DNA of 64,000 nt, from NCBI RefSeq assembly GCF_009176645.1, contig NZ_AP019007.1, positions 3,906,001 through 3,970,000 on the forward strand. Direction: 5' to 3'. The position numbers and the translations under genes were made by a program. The notes under the pieces are model-generated. The model worked only from the letters and a program-made list of their open reading frames with translations, was not told where the DNA came from and made no database searches. Source of the DNA: Enterobacter oligotrophicus. Its GTDB lineage: Bacteria; Pseudomonadota; Gammaproteobacteria; Enterobacterales; Enterobacteriaceae. Shown piece after piece: positions 1 through 9,229 of the stretch. Numbering within the stretch: position 1 is the stretch's first letter; every line of letters starts with the position of its first letter.

Positions 1-242
1 ACCGGCAGCCAGGCCTGATCCAGTTCATCCAGAACGTTCCACAGAGTATGGATGGCACGTTTCAGCACAGAGGTGTAAGCAAAATCAAAGGAGAAGCCTT
101 CTTCCTTCAGCAGCTTGCCTGCTGCTTTTGCTTCGCTTACGCCTTTCTCGGACAGATCAACGTCGTACCAACCGGTGAAACGGTTTTCGTTGTTCCACTG
201 GCTTTCGCCGTGGCGTACCAGGACCAGCTTAGTTACAGCCAT
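1..242 (-). CDS. gpmA: 2,3-bisphosphoglycerate-dependent phosphoglycerate mutase, 5' part
   Basis: Glycolytic enzyme that interconverts 3- and 2-phosphoglycerate in the cytoplasm. Only the first 80 or so codons are inside the window; the gene runs off the left edge. The N-terminus reads [17 protein letters not shown], which contains the RHG motif of the histidine phosphatase superfamily (the phosphorylated His11 of GpmA), followed by [16 protein letters not shown]. The ATG at 242 follows an AAGGAG ribosome site. A Fur-type site lies just upstream, in keeping with the iron regulation known for E. coli gpmA. The gene is convergent with nothing here and is followed upstream by the gal operon terminator. 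Identification is secure; the C-terminus is not visible. Confidence 0.96.
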   Translation of the reverse strand, partial: MAVTKLVLVRHGESQWNNENRFTGWYDVDLSEKGVSEAKAAGKLLKEEGFSFDFAYTSVLKRAIHTLWNVLDELDQAWLP

Positions 243-267
243 ATCATACTCCTTATAAACTTTATTG

Positions 268-289
268 AATGATAACAATTCTCATTATA
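268..289 (-). promoter_or_regulatory. Fur-box-like site upstream of gpmA
   Basis: The AT-rich inverted repeat AATGATAACAATTCTCATTA resembles the Fur consensus GATAATGATAATCATTATC and sits about 26 to 47 bases before the gpmA start. E. coli gpmA is a known Fur target. The match is by eye and is not scored. Confidence 0.55.
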
Positions 290-419
290 TTGCCGTGGCC
301 GTGCCAGCAGCAACGCTTAACCCTAACCATAGCGAAAATAGTCCCGGAGTGTAAGATGCTTGTGAATTCAGGGTTATGATTTTGTCTGCGATCGGCGCTA
401 TTTTCAGCAATACGGGCAG

Positions 420-452
420 AAAAAAGCCCTCGTTATGAGGGCCTGGTTTTTT
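420..452. terminator. Rho-independent terminator of the gal operon
   Basis: The stem GCCCTC/GAGGGC with loop GTTAT has an A run on its left and a T run on its right, so it can work in both directions. On the minus strand it lies about 75 bases past the galM stop. Confidence 0.75.
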
Positions 453-453
453 T

Positions 454-483
454 GCCGGATGACGCTGCGCTTATCCGGCCTAC
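454..483. repeat. REP element
   Basis: GCCGGATGACGCTGCGCTTATCCGGCCTAC is an imperfect palindrome that fits the enterobacterial REP pattern (GCCGGAT...ATCCGGCCTAC). It lies between galM and its likely terminator. Confidence 0.8.
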
Positions 484-517
484 AGGTAGGCCTGTGCAAG
501 CGTAGTGCCGCCGGGCG

Positions 518-1561
518 TTAAGCGCACGGAGTGAAATGATACTCGGTGATGCTGACGTACTCTTCACCTGGTCGCAGCACGCAGTCCGGCTGCGGCCATT
601 CCGGATGGTTTGGACTGTCCGGGAGGAACTCACTCTCCAGCGCCAGACCCTGCCAGTCGCTGTATTCCTCATGTTCACGTGCCGTCGTACCGCCGAGAAA
701 GTTGCCTGAGTAGAATTGCAGGGCAGGAGCGGTGGTATAGACCGTCATCTGCAGTTTCTCATCGGCTGACCAGACCTGCGCGGCAGGCTGGCGAATATCC
801 CCTTTTGCCTGCAGCAGGAAGGCGTGGTCGTAGCCGTTCACTTTGCGCTGATCGTCATCGCTGAGAAAATCCTGGGCGATGGTTTTCGCATGGCGGAAAT
901 CAAAGCTGGTGCCGCTCACGGACTTCAGCCCCTGATACGGAATCCCCATTTCGTCGACGGGCAGGTACGCATCGGCCAGTATCTGGAGCTTGTGGTTGCG
1001 GACATCGCACTGATTGCCATCAAGATTGAAATAGGCATGGTTAGTCAGGTTCACCGGACATGGCTTATCGACCGTGGCGCGGTACTCAATGGCGATACGG
1101 TTATCATCGGTCAGCGTAAAACGGGCTGTGGCGTTGAGGTTTCCGGGAAATCCCTGATCGCCATCAAGCGAATCCAGTGAGAACAGCACTTCGCCGTCGT
1201 TTTGCTGAACAATCTTCCAGCGGCGTTTATCAAACCCTTGCGGACCGCCATGAAGCTGATTTTCAGCCTGACTGGGCTGCAGCGGGTAGCGCACGCCGTC
1301 CAGGTCGAAACTGCTTTTGGCGATGCGGTTCGCGTAGCGACCCACGGATGCGCCGAGATAGGCGGTTTGATTAACATACTGCTCTGGTGATGCACAGCCA
1401 AGCAGCGTTTCACGCACGCTGCCGTCAGACACAGGCACGCGCGCAGAAAGCAGCGTGGCACCCCAGTCCATCAGCGTAACCACCATCCCTGCGGGGTTGC
1501 GCAGGGTTAACAGGCGATACGGCAGACCATCCGGTGCGAGGGTCGGTGTTTCGTTTAGCAC
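518..1561 (-). CDS. galM: Galactose mutarotase (aldose 1-epimerase)
   Basis: Interconverts the alpha and beta anomers of galactose so that GalK receives alpha-D-galactose; last gene of the galETKM operon. It is 347 residues, the usual length for enterobacterial GalM (346 in E. coli). The expected catalytic residues are present: His104 (NQLHGG), His175 (NLTNHAYFN) and Glu309 (ALESEFLP). The start is a GTG at 1561 that reads across the last codon and stop of galK, giving a 7-base overlap, which suggests translational coupling. The N-terminus [12 protein letters not shown] matches E. coli GalM closely. Cytoplasmic, with no signal peptide. Confidence 0.97.
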   Translation of the reverse strand: MLNETPTLAPDGLPYRLLTLRNPAGMVVTLMDWGATLLSARVPVSDGSVRETLLGCASPEQYVNQTAYLGASVGRYANRIAKSSFDLDGVRYPLQPSQAENQLHGGPQGFDKRRWKIVQQNDGEVLFSLDSLDGDQGFPGNLNATARFTLTDDNRIAIEYRATVDKPCPVNLTNHAYFNLDGNQCDVRNHKLQILADAYLPVDEMGIPYQGLKSVSGTSFDFRHAKTIAQDFLSDDDQRKVNGYDHAFLLQAKGDIRQPAAQVWSADEKLQMTVYTTAPALQFYSGNFLGGTTAREHEEYSDWQGLALESEFLPDSPNHPEWPQPDCVLRPGEEYVSITEYHFTPCA

Positions 1562-2703
1562 TGTCCGGCTCCTTGTGATGCTTTGCAGACATAGAAGGTT
1601 TCTTTAATGCCCGTTTTGGCTTCGTACTGTTTCGCGACGGCGTCCTGCACGGCAGGGACTAACTCTTCTGGTACGAGTGCCACAATGCAGCCGCCAAAAC
1701 CGCCGCCAGTCATGCGCACGCCGCCTTTATCACCGATGGTTGCTTTGACAATCTCCACCAGAGTGTCGATTTGCGGCACGGTGATTTCAAAATCGTCGCG
1801 CATGGAAGCGTGGGATTCAGCCATCAGCTCACCCATACGTTTCAGATCACCCTTCGCCAGAGCGGAGGCCGCTTCAACGGTACGGGCGTTTTCGGTCAAC
1901 ACATGGCGAACGCGTTTCGCCACAATCGGGTCCAGTTCATGCGCCACTTTGTTGAATTCATCAAGTGAAACGTCGCGCAGGGCAGGCTGCTGGAAGAAGC
2001 GCGCCCCGGTTTCACACTGCTCGCGACGGGTGTTGTACTCACTGCCCACCAGGGTGCGTTTAAAGTTACTGTTGATGATAATAACCGCAGCACCTTCTGG
2101 CAGCGGAACGGCTTTGGTTCCCAATGAACGGCAATCAATCAGCAGCGCATGCTCTTTTTTACCGAGCGCGGAGATCAACTGGTCCATGATGCCGCAGTTG
2201 CAGCCCACGAACTGGTTTTCCGCTTCCTGACCGTTCAGCGCGATTTGCGCACCGTCCAGCGGCAGATGATAAAGCTGCTGGAAAACAGTACCCACTGCCA
2301 CTTCCAGTGATGCCGACGAGCTTAAGCCTGCACCCTGTGGCACATTGCCGCTAATCACTAAATCGGCACCGCCAAAGTTCTTGTTACGCTTTTGCAGATG
2401 TTTCACCACGCCGCGCACATAGTTGGACCACTGCTGGCTGTCGTGGGTCACTATCGGAGCATCGAGTGAAAACTCATCTACCTCGTTGCCATAATCGGCA
2501 GCGATCACCCGGACGTTGCGATCGTCGCGCTTTGCGCAGCTAATAACCGTCTGATAATCAATGGCACAGGGCAGAACGAAACCGTCGTTATAGTCGGTAT
2601 GTTCGCCTATCAGGTTAACGCGACCAGGTGCCTGAATAACGTGGGTGGCAGGGTAGCCGAATTTTTCAGCAAACAGGGATTGTGTTTTATCTTTCAGACT
2701 CAT
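1555..2703 (-). CDS. galK: Galactokinase
   Basis: Phosphorylates alpha-D-galactose to galactose 1-phosphate with ATP, the first committed step of the Leloir pathway. It is 382 residues, identical in length to E. coli GalK. GHMP-kinase motifs are all visible: the galactokinase signature [15 protein letters not shown] at residues 27-41, the ATP-binding [13 protein letters not shown] around 122-134, the catalytic Asp174 in GIMDQL, and a C-terminal MTGGGFGGC. It starts at an ATG three bases after the galT stop, with a GGAGT ribosome site inside the end of galT. Confidence 0.98.
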   Translation of the reverse strand: MSLKDKTQSLFAEKFGYPATHVIQAPGRVNLIGEHTDYNDGFVLPCAIDYQTVISCAKRDDRNVRVIAADYGNEVDEFSLDAPIVTHDSQQWSNYVRGVVKHLQKRNKNFGGADLVISGNVPQGAGLSSSASLEVAVGTVFQQLYHLPLDGAQIALNGQEAENQFVGCNCGIMDQLISALGKKEHALLIDCRSLGTKAVPLPEGAAVIIINSNFKRTLVGSEYNTRREQCETGARFFQQPALRDVSLDEFNKVAHELDPIVAKRVRHVLTENARTVEAASALAKGDLKRMGELMAESHASMRDDFEITVPQIDTLVEIVKATIGDKGGVRMTGGGFGGCIVALVPEELVPAVQDAVAKQYEAKTGIKETFYVCKASQGAGQC

Positions 2704-2706
2704 TTT

Positions 2707-3753
2707 TTAGACTCCTGATTCGCGATAATGGACGTCGCTAACGGCACGCAGACGTTCTGCTGCCTGTTCCGCCGTCAGGTCACGCTGGGTTTCCGCCAGC
2801 ATTTCATAGCCCACCATGAATTTACGTACCGTCGCGGAGCGCAGCAGCGGCGGATAGAAATGGGCGTGTAGCTGCCAGTGTTGATTCTCTTCACCGTTGA
2901 ATGGCGCGCCGTGCCAGCCCATGGAGTACGGGAATGAGCACTGGAACAGGTTGTCATAACGGCTGGTCAGCTTTTTCAGTGCCAGAGCAAGGTCGTCGCG
3001 CTGTGCGTCGCTGAGTTCGGTGATGCGCTGAACATGTGCTTTCGGCAGCAGTAGCGTTTCAAACGGCCAGGCTGCCCAGTATGGCACCACGGCCAGCCAG
3101 TGTTCGGTCTCAACTACGGTACGGCTGCCGTCAGCCAGCTCACGCTGCGTGTAGTCCAGCAGCATCGGTGAACCGTTTTGCGCGAAATACGCTTTTTGCA
3201 GACGATCCTCACGCTCGGCTTCGTTTGGCAGGAAACTGTTCGCCCAGACCTGGCCATGCGGATGCGGGTTAGAGCAGCCCATCGCCGCGCCTTTGTTTTC
3301 GAATACCTGCACCCACGGGTAGCTCTGGCCCAGTTCGGCGGTCTGTGCCTGCCAGGTACTCACCACCTCTTTCAACGCGTCGATGCTCAGCTCCGGCAGC
3401 GTTTTGCTGTGATCCGGCGAGAAGCAGATCACGCGGCTGGTGCCCCGCGCGCTTTCACAGCGCATCAGTGGGTCGTGGCTTTCCGGTGCGTCCGGCGTGT
3501 CGGTCATCAGGGCAGCGAAATCGTTTGTGAAAACGTAAGTGCCTTTGTAGTCAGGGTTTTTATCACCAGTCACGCGCGTGTTGCCCGGACACAGGAAGCA
3601 ATCCGGGTCGTGCTGTGGCAGCGTCTGCTGCGCAGGCGTTTCCTGCGCCCCCTGCCAGGGGCGCTTGGCGCGGTGCGGAGAAACCAAAATCCATTGCCCG
3701 CTTAACGGGTTAAAACGACGATGCGGATGATCAACGGGGTTAAATTGCGTCAT
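2707..3753 (-). CDS. galT: Galactose-1-phosphate uridylyltransferase
   Basis: Exchanges UMP between UDP-glucose and galactose 1-phosphate, giving UDP-galactose and glucose 1-phosphate. It is 348 residues, the same length as E. coli GalT. The HIT-superfamily active site HPHPHGQ is present with His166 as the nucleophile that carries UMP. The structural zinc ligands Cys52, Cys55, His115 and His164 of the E. coli enzyme are conserved. It follows galE by 9 bases and precedes galK by 3, as expected in a tight operon. Confidence 0.98.
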   Translation of the reverse strand: MTQFNPVDHPHRRFNPLSGQWILVSPHRAKRPWQGAQETPAQQTLPQHDPDCFLCPGNTRVTGDKNPDYKGTYVFTNDFAALMTDTPDAPESHDPLMRCESARGTSRVICFSPDHSKTLPELSIDALKEVVSTWQAQTAELGQSYPWVQVFENKGAAMGCSNPHPHGQVWANSFLPNEAEREDRLQKAYFAQNGSPMLLDYTQRELADGSRTVVETEHWLAVVPYWAAWPFETLLLPKAHVQRITELSDAQRDDLALALKKLTSRYDNLFQCSFPYSMGWHGAPFNGEENQHWQLHAHFYPPLLRSATVRKFMVGYEMLAETQRDLTAEQAAERLRAVSDVHYRESGV

Positions 3754-3762
3754 GACGGGTCC

Positions 3763-4779
3763 TTAGTCCGGATAACCCTGCGGATGGCGTGACTGCCAGT
3801 GCCAGGTATCCTGTGCCATTTCATCAAGCGTGCGGGTCACACGCCAGTTAAGCTCTTTATCGGCTTTGGTCGCATCGGCCCAGTAAGCGGGGAGGTCGCC
3901 ATTGCGACGCGGCGCGAAGTGATAATTCACCGGCTTACCGCAGGCTTTGCTGAAGGCATTTACCACATCCAGCACGCTGCTGCCGATCCCGGCACCGAGG
4001 TTATAAATATGTACGCCTGGTTTGTTAGCCAGCTGCTGCATCGCCGCAACGTGGCCGTCGGCCAAATCCATTACATGGATGTAGTCGCGCACGCCGGTGC
4101 CATCTGCGGTGGGGTAGTCATTGCCAAAAATAGCCAGCGATTCGCGACGCCCCACGGCAACCTGAGCGATATACGGCATCAGGTTGTTTGGAATACCTTG
4201 CGGATCTTCACCCATATCGCCTGACGGATGCGCGCCAACCGGGTTGAAGTAGCGCAGCAGCGCGATGCTCCACTCCGGCTGCGCTTTTTGCAGATCGGTC
4301 AGGATCTGTTCCACCATCAGCTTGCTTTTGCCGTATGGGCTTTGCGGCGTGCCGGTCGGGAAACTTTCAACGTAAGGGATTTTTGGCTGATCGCCGTAGA
4401 CGGTGGCAGACGAACTGAAAATAAAGTTCTTCACGTTCGCGGCGCGCATCGATGAAATTAAACGCAGCGTGCCGTTGACGTTGTTATCGTAATACTCGAG
4501 GGGTTTTGCCACGGATTCGCCAACCGCTTTCAGACCCGCAAAATGGATCACGGTCTCGATCGCATGGTCGTGAAGGATTTCGGTCATCAACGCTTCATTG
4601 CGGATGTCGCCTTCCACGAAAGTGGGTTGTTTACCGCCAAGACGTTCAATCACAGGCAGCACGCTGCGCTTACTATTGCACAGGTTGTCGAGGATGATGA
4701 CATCATGGCCGTTTTGCAGCAGTTGCACACAGGTATGACTGCCTATGTAACCGCTACCACCTGTTACCAGAACTCGCAT
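3763..4779 (-). CDS. galE: UDP-glucose 4-epimerase
   Basis: NAD-dependent epimerase that interconverts UDP-galactose and UDP-glucose, and supplies UDP-galactose for surface polysaccharides. With the start at 4779 the protein is 338 residues, exactly the E. coli length, and begins MRVLVTGGSGYIG, which holds the Rossmann GxxGxxG. The catalytic triad of extended short-chain dehydrogenases is visible: Ser124, Tyr149 and Lys153. A longer reading frame begins 14 codons upstream, but those codons fall in the conserved promoter region and lack a ribosome site, while GGAGCG precedes 4779. An internal GalR operator lies in its first codons. Confidence 0.98.
   Translation of the reverse strand: MRVLVTGGSGYIGSHTCVQLLQNGHDVIILDNLCNSKRSVLPVIERLGGKQPTFVEGDIRNEALMTEILHDHAIETVIHFAGLKAVGESVAKPLEYYDNNVNGTLRLISSMRAANVKNFIFSSSATVYGDQPKIPYVESFPTGTPQSPYGKSKLMVEQILTDLQKAQPEWSIALLRYFNPVGAHPSGDMGEDPQGIPNNLMPYIAQVAVGRRESLAIFGNDYPTADGTGVRDYIHVMDLADGHVAAMQQLANKPGVHIYNLGAGIGSSVLDVVNAFSKACGKPVNYHFAPRRNGDLPAYWADATKADKELNWRVTRTLDEMAQDTWHWQSRHPQGYPD
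4745..4760. promoter_or_regulatory. Internal gal operator OI (GalR/GalS)
   Basis: ATGTAACCGCTACCAC inside galE matches the E. coli internal operator GTGGTAGCGGTTACAT on the other strand. Its centre is 113 bases from the centre of the external operator, the spacing used for the HU-assisted GalR repression loop in E. coli. Confidence 0.9.
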
Positions 4780-4809
4780 ATTTCGCTCCATTGGGCTTAT
4801 GGTATGAAT

Positions 4810-4824
4810 TAACCATAGCATAAC
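4810..4824 (-). promoter_or_regulatory. galE overlapping -10 elements (P1/P2)
   Basis: On the minus strand GTTATGCTATGGTTA is the same sequence as in the E. coli gal promoter region, where TATGGTT serves P1 and TATGCTA serves P2. It sits between galE and the CRP-like site. Confidence 0.85.
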
Positions 4825-4832
4825 AGAGACGC

Positions 4833-4854
4833 GAAAAGTGTGACACGGGATAAA
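4833..4854 (-). promoter_or_regulatory. CRP site of the gal promoter
   Basis: The half-site AAAAGTGTGACA followed by CGGGATAAAA lies where the E. coli gal CRP site (AAGTGTGACATGG) lies, next to the -10 elements. The second half-site is weak, as in E. coli. Confidence 0.75.
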
Positions 4855-4857
4855 ATA

Positions 4858-4873
4858 GTGGAATCGTTTACAC
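4858..4873. promoter_or_regulatory. External gal operator OE (GalR/GalS)
   Basis: GTGGAATCGTTTACAC is a near-perfect match to the E. coli OE (the reverse complement GTGTAAACGATTCCAC). With the internal operator it forms the looping pair. Confidence 0.93.
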
Positions 4874-4952
4874 GGCTGTTCAACGCCGTTTTTTGGATGC
4901 CTGAGAGCATTCTAGATCAAAGAGATAGGGATGTAATGCTGCAGGTTATCTG

Positions 4953-4975
4953 AAAAGAGGAGGGCAGCGCCCTCC
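4953..4975 (-). terminator. Terminator of modF
   Basis: Stem GGAGGGC/GCCCTCC with a 3-base loop. Read on the minus strand it is followed by CTTTTC just past the modF stop. Confidence 0.6.
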
Positions 4976-4980
4976 ACGGG

Positions 4981-6453
4981 TTAATCGATTTTACTCAGCA
5001 GATAGTGATAGTGCTCCCCGTCGGGAACAAACTCCAGCCGGTGCGTGATGCAGGAGGGCGCATCTTCCGCATGGTGGGAAACAAACAGCAACTGCGTTTC
5101 ACCTTCACCAATCAGCACATCCACGAAGCGGCGGATCAACTGACGGTTAAGCGGATCAAGTCCCTGCAACGGTTCATCCAGGATCAACAGCGTAGGATGC
5201 TTGACCAGCGCGCGAACGATCAATGCCAGCCGCTGTTGCCCCCACGACAGGCTATGGAACGGTGCATCGGCCACCTGATTGTCCATCCCCAGAATATCCA
5301 GCCATTGCTGCGCCAGCTTGTGCTGTTTATCCGATACCGCCTGATAGATGCCGATGGAATCGAAGAAGCCGGACAGGATCACGTTACGCACCGTAGTGCT
5401 GACGCGGTAATCCAGATGCAGGCTGCTGCTGACGTAACCGATATGCTTTTTGATGTCCCAGATGGTTTCGCCGCTGCCGCGACGGCGGCCAAACAGGGTC
5501 AGATCGTTACTGTAGCCCTGGGGATGGTCGCCGGTGATCAGGCTTAGCAGTGTGGATTTTCCTGCACCGTTGGGGCCGGTGATTTGCCAGTGTTCGCCTG
5601 GGTTTACCGTCCAGCTCAGTTGATTCAGTATCGGACGATCGTTATAGGAGACAACGCCGTTACGCAGCACTATGCGGGGCAGGGCAGGATCTAAACCGTG
5701 GCGGGCGGATGGCGCATCGGGTTCCGGCAGGGTAATCCCGTCCAGTTTTTCACTGTGCGCCAGTTGCGCAATCAGCGCTTGTTGAAGCAACGCCGCTTTC
5801 GCACCGGTTTCGGTCAGGCTACAGTCCGCCAGCACCCCCGCGTTTTGCACGAAATTCGGGATTTCATCGAAGCGGTTGAGGACCAGGACAACGGTATAAC
5901 CCTGCTGGTTAAGTGTACCCAGCAGTGCCGACAACTGGGCGCGGGATTGCACATCCAGCCCGTCGAACGGCTCATCCAGGATCAGCAGTTCCGGCTCGCT
6001 CATCAGCGCCTGACAAAGCAGCGTTTTACGCGTCTCACCGGTAGAGAGGTACTTGAAGCGTCGATCCAGGAGGGCGGTGATACCGAACTGTTCCGCCAGG
6101 TGCTGACAGCGCACGCTGTCCTTGATCTCATCCTGAATGATTTCTGCGGTGGTGCGGCCGGTATCTTCTTCGCCAGGGCTGAGTAAATCGGTGTTGTTGC
6201 GCTGCCACTCGTCGCTGACCAGCTTTTGCAGTTGTTCAAACGAAAGGCGTGTCAGGCGGGTGAAGGTGCAGCGGCGCTCGCCTTTAAGCTGAGTGAGCTC
6301 TCCGGCCAGTGCGCGGGCCAGCGCCGATTTTCCGCTGCCGTTTGTGCCAACAAACGCCCAGCTCTCTCCCGCGCGTAATGTTAAATCAGGCAGCGACAGT
6401 GTTCGGGTGTCGCTAAGACGAAACGTGCCTTGCGAAATATGCAATGATGACAT
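4981..6453 (-). CDS. modF: ModF, tandem ABC ATPase linked to molybdate genes
   Basis: Cytoplasmic protein of 490 residues (same length as E. coli ModF/PhrA) with two ABC ATPase domains and no membrane segment. The first domain has Walker A GTNGSGKS near residues 36-43, signature LSTGETRK and Walker B LLILDEPFDGLD. The second has Walker [10 protein letters not shown], signature LSWGQQR and Walker B LLILDEPLQGLD. It lies downstream of modE in the same direction. Its exact role is not established; it is not part of the ModABC importer and has been linked to photorepair/molybdenum physiology in E. coli. Identification by family and position is firm. Confidence 0.95.
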   Translation of the reverse strand: MSSLHISQGTFRLSDTRTLSLPDLTLRAGESWAFVGTNGSGKSALARALAGELTQLKGERRCTFTRLTRLSFEQLQKLVSDEWQRNNTDLLSPGEEDTGRTTAEIIQDEIKDSVRCQHLAEQFGITALLDRRFKYLSTGETRKTLLCQALMSEPELLILDEPFDGLDVQSRAQLSALLGTLNQQGYTVVLVLNRFDEIPNFVQNAGVLADCSLTETGAKAALLQQALIAQLAHSEKLDGITLPEPDAPSARHGLDPALPRIVLRNGVVSYNDRPILNQLSWTVNPGEHWQITGPNGAGKSTLLSLITGDHPQGYSNDLTLFGRRRGSGETIWDIKKHIGYVSSSLHLDYRVSTTVRNVILSGFFDSIGIYQAVSDKQHKLAQQWLDILGMDNQVADAPFHSLSWGQQRLALIVRALVKHPTLLILDEPLQGLDPLNRQLIRRFVDVLIGEGETQLLFVSHHAEDAPSCITHRLEFVPDGEHYHYLLSKID

Positions 6454-6520
6454 GATTTATCCCATTTTTTGCAGCAATTGATGTCAGGGATACTCACTGT
6501 CGGCACGATTGTCAATGCGC

Positions 6521-7309
6521 TTAGCACAATGTGGCGATAATCACCCGGTCAGCGTTGAAATATGCGGTCACTGCAGCACCTTCTTCTAATTCTGTCGCCT
6601 CGTTCACCGGAACCGTCGCGCAGAGCAGTTGCCCGTCCGGCAGCGTCATCAGCACTTCGCACTGTTCTGTCCCGCGCTCAATATGGCTGATTGCACCGGC
6701 CAGTTGATTATCGGCTTCTCTGGCCTGGTCCGGGTTACGGGTGATGCTGACCCACGGTGCTTTCAGTAACACCAGTACCTCTTTACCTTCGTTCAGCCCG
6801 AGTCGCTGCCCGCTTTGTGCAGTAATAGCAGCTTTGAGGCGCGTGGTGCCGTCGGCAAGAAGGATGTCGATATGCTGCTGCACCTGCGAGTTATCGCGGG
6901 CGGTTACCGTGCCGAACCACTGGTTGCGGGCGCTGGTCTGTAATGAGAAGCGCGAAATTGCTCCCAGAAGGCTGTCCAGCGGAACGTTATCGTCATCGCT
7001 CAGGACATCAAACGCTTTCTGCTGGATCTGCGCCAGCAGATCGTAAAGCTGGATCAGGCGCTGACCGTAGCGCGTCAGCACTGCACCCCCACCGCCTTTC
7101 CCGCCTGTTGCGCGCTCAACCAGCGTCTGTTCGCTCAGGGTGTTCATTTCGTTAATCGCATCCCATGCGCTCTTGTAGCTGATGCCCGCGTTTTTTGCCC
7201 CCTGGCTAATAGAGCCCGTTTGTTCTATTTGTTTAAGCAGGGCGATACGTCGCGGATCGGCGAAAAGTTTCTGCTGAAGTCGTAAGGTGAGGAGAATTTC
7301 GGCCTGCAT
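6521..7309 (-). CDS. modE: Molybdate-responsive transcriptional regulator ModE
   Basis: Dimeric regulator that binds molybdate and represses modABC while activating moa and some molybdoenzyme operons. It is 262 residues from the ATG at 7309, the length of E. coli ModE; an upstream extension of 21 codons has no similarity and no ribosome site. The N-terminal part carries a winged helix-turn-helix ([19 protein letters not shown]), and the C-terminal half holds two molybdate-binding (TOBE/Mop) domains, recognisable from [10 protein letters not shown] and [16 protein letters not shown]. It is divergent from acrZ and modABC, where a ModE palindrome lies. Confidence 0.96.
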   Translation of the reverse strand: MQAEILLTLRLQQKLFADPRRIALLKQIEQTGSISQGAKNAGISYKSAWDAINEMNTLSEQTLVERATGGKGGGGAVLTRYGQRLIQLYDLLAQIQQKAFDVLSDDDNVPLDSLLGAISRFSLQTSARNQWFGTVTARDNSQVQQHIDILLADGTTRLKAAITAQSGQRLGLNEGKEVLVLLKAPWVSITRNPDQAREADNQLAGAISHIERGTEQCEVLMTLPDGQLLCATVPVNEATELEEGAAVTAYFNADRVIIATLC

Positions 7310-7436
7310 AACAGTGTCCTGGCAAAAAGCGTATTGTGACCCAAATGCGCTGGTGCGCAAAGGGCACCGCACAAAAGGGGATGTTTTTCTTACTTTTCAG
7401 GGTAGAATAAGCCATTCACACTATCTGGAGAAAACC

Positions 7437-7586
7437 ATGTTAGAGTTGTTGAAAAGTCTGGTATTCGCTGTGATCATGGTGCCAGTCGTGATGGCTATCA
7501 TCCTCGGCGCTATCTACGGCCTGGGTGAAGTGTTCAACGTCTTTTCGAACATTGGTCACAGAGACCAGCCTAAAAAGCAGCAATGA
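7437..7586 (+). CDS. acrZ: AcrZ, small membrane subunit of the AcrAB-TolC efflux pump
   Basis: A 49-residue single-helix inner membrane protein ([18 protein letters not shown]...) that binds AcrB and widens the pump's drug range. The length equals that of E. coli AcrZ (YbhT). Residues 8-30 are a hydrophobic helix, and the tail [10 protein letters not shown] is cytoplasmic and basic. The ATG at 7437 follows CTGGAG. It sits alone between modE and modA, as in E. coli, and has its own strong terminator. Confidence 0.95.
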   Translation: MLELLKSLVFAVIMVPVVMAIILGAIYGLGEVFNVFSNIGHRDQPKKQQ

Positions 7587-7594
7587 TTCCCTAC

Positions 7595-7622
7595 AAAACG
7601 CCCGGCCAGTCCGGGCGTTTTG
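7595..7622 (+). terminator. Rho-independent terminator of acrZ
   Basis: An 11-base stem AAAACGCCCGG/CCGGGCGTTTT with a 5-base loop lies 9 bases after the acrZ stop. Confidence 0.93.
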
Positions 7623-7719
7623 CTCTCAAGTTTATGCCTTTCTCGCCGATATTATTGACAGTATCGGGCCGCTTTACTCATTAATCGGTACGATTTAACG
7701 CTGGGATATTGCTGGAGTT

Positions 7720-7747
7720 ATCGTTATATTTGTAGGTATATAACGAC
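7720..7747. promoter_or_regulatory. ModE operator of modABC
   Basis: Half-sites ATCGTTATAT and TATATAACGAC are separated by 7 bases, close to the ModE consensus (ATCGNTATATA and its inverse). It is centred about 31 bases upstream of modA, where ModE represses in E. coli. Confidence 0.92.
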
Positions 7748-7764
7748 ACTCAAAGGAGCTACAC

Positions 7765-8538
7765 ATGGCACGTACCTGGATACGCCTTTTCGCAGGGGCA
7801 ACGCTGACACTTTCACTTGCCGGACACGCGCTGGCTGACGACGGTAAAATCACGGTCTTTGCGGCGGCATCGCTAACTAACGCGATGCAGGATATCGCAG
7901 CGGTTTACAAGAAAGAGAAGAACGTTGATGTGGTCTCTTCTTTTGCTTCCTCTTCGACGCTGGCACGCCAGATTGAAGCGGGCGCACCTGCCGATCTGTT
8001 CATTTCCGCTGACCAGAAATGGATGGATTATGCAGTTGAGAAGAAATCAATTGATACGACAACCCGCGAAACGCTGCTGGGAAACAGCCTGGTTGTTGTG
8101 GCACCAAAAGCCAGCGCGCAGGGTGATATCACTATCAACAAAGAGACAAAATGGACCAGCCTGCTGAACGGTGGCCGCCTGGCGGTTGGCGATCCGGAGC
8201 ACGTCCCTGCGGGTATTTACGCCAAAGAAGCGCTGCAAAAACTCGGCGCGTGGGAGACGTTATCTCCGAAACTGGCTCCGGCGGAAGATGTTCGCGGCGC
8301 ACTGGCACTGGTTGAGCGTAACGAAGCCCCGCTGGGGATTGTGTACGGCTCCGATGCTGTGGCCAGCAAAGGCGTGAAAGTGGTTGGTACGTTCCCGGAA
8401 GACTCCCACAAAAAAGTGGAATATCCTGTTGCGATTGTTGATGGACATAAAAATGCGACCGTGACGGCCTTCTATGATTACCTTAAAGGGCCGGAAGCGT
8501 CTGCAATCTTTAAACGTTACGGATTTACGACTCACTAA
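7765..8538 (+). CDS. modA: Molybdate-binding periplasmic protein ModA
   Basis: High-affinity receptor for molybdate and tungstate in the periplasm. It is 257 residues, equal to the E. coli protein. Residues 1-24 (MARTWIRLFAGATLTLSLAG, then HALA) form a Sec signal peptide. The mature part begins DDGKITVFAAASLTNAMQDI, the typical oxyanion-binding start with Ser residues that contact molybdate, and contains FASSSTLARQIEAGAPADLF. An AAGGAG ribosome site precedes the ATG. First gene of modABC; its stop overlaps the modB start by one base. Confidence 0.97.
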   Translation: MARTWIRLFAGATLTLSLAGHALADDGKITVFAAASLTNAMQDIAAVYKKEKNVDVVSSFASSSTLARQIEAGAPADLFISADQKWMDYAVEKKSIDTTTRETLLGNSLVVVAPKASAQGDITINKETKWTSLLNGGRLAVGDPEHVPAGIYAKEALQKLGAWETLSPKLAPAEDVRGALALVERNEAPLGIVYGSDAVASKGVKVVGTFPEDSHKKVEYPVAIVDGHKNATVTAFYDYLKGPEASAIFKRYGFTTH

Positions 8539-9227
8539 TGATATTGACCGATCCCGAATGGCAGGCCGTGCTGCTGAGCCTTAAAGTCTCTTCCCTCGCG
8601 GTTGCGCTAAGTTTACCCTTTGGGATCTTCTTTGCCTGGTTACTGGTTCGCTGTAAGTTTCCAGGCAAAGCCTTGCTCGACAGTGTTCTTCATCTCCCTC
8701 TCGTTTTACCGCCGGTTGTGGTCGGTTATCTGTTGCTCGTTTCCATGGGACGACGCGGTTTTATCGGTGAATGGCTCTACGACTGGTTCGGGCTGACGTT
8801 TGCCTTTAGCTGGCGTGGCGCGGTACTGGCCGCGGCGGTGATGTCGTTTCCGCTAATGGTGCGGGCGATCCGCCTGGCGCTGGAAGGTGTCGATATCAGG
8901 TTCGAACAGGCAGCCCGCACGCTGGGGGCAGGGCGCTGGCGGGTGTTTTTTACGATTACGCTTCCGCTCACACTGCCGGGCATTATTGTCGGTACGGTGC
9001 TGGCCTTCGCCCGTTCACTCGGGGAATTCGGAGCCACCATCACCTTTGTGTCGAATATCCCCGGCGAGACACGCACGATCCCCTCTGCGATGTATACCCT
9101 GATCCAGACTCCGGGCGGTGAAGGCGCGGCAGCACGGTTATGTATTATCTCAATTGTACTGGCGCTGGTCTCGCTGCTGGTGTCTGAGTGGCTGGCACGG
9201 CTTAGCCGCGAACGGATGGGGAAATAA
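8538..9227 (+). CDS. modB: Molybdate ABC transporter permease ModB
   Basis: Inner membrane subunit of the ModABC importer, 229 residues as in E. coli. It has about five hydrophobic segments and the EAA cytoplasmic loop that contacts ModC, seen as [20 protein letters not shown] followed by LPLTLPGI. It starts at TAATG, where the last base of the modA stop is the first base of the modB ATG, so translation is likely coupled. Confidence 0.97.
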   Translation: MILTDPEWQAVLLSLKVSSLAVALSLPFGIFFAWLLVRCKFPGKALLDSVLHLPLVLPPVVVGYLLLVSMGRRGFIGEWLYDWFGLTFAFSWRGAVLAAAVMSFPLMVRAIRLALEGVDIRFEQAARTLGAGRWRVFFTITLPLTLPGIIVGTVLAFARSLGEFGATITFVSNIPGETRTIPSAMYTLIQTPGGEGAAARLCIISIVLALVSLLVSEWLARLSRERMGK

Positions 9228-9229
9228 TC

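Noticed and set aside
1607..2230. A 207-codon open frame on the plus strand opposite galK.
   Set aside because: Antisense to conserved galactokinase motifs, with no promoter or ribosome site.
4981..6453. modF as a nucleotide-binding partner of the ModABC importer.
   Set aside because: modC already supplies a full molybdate ATPase with a Mop domain, and ModF has two fused ATPase domains and follows modE rather than the transporter genes.
7595..7622. The acrZ terminator as part of a riboswitch for modA.
   Set aside because: It directly follows acrZ, and modA has its own ModE operator more than 100 bases later. No additional paired structure suggested a switch.
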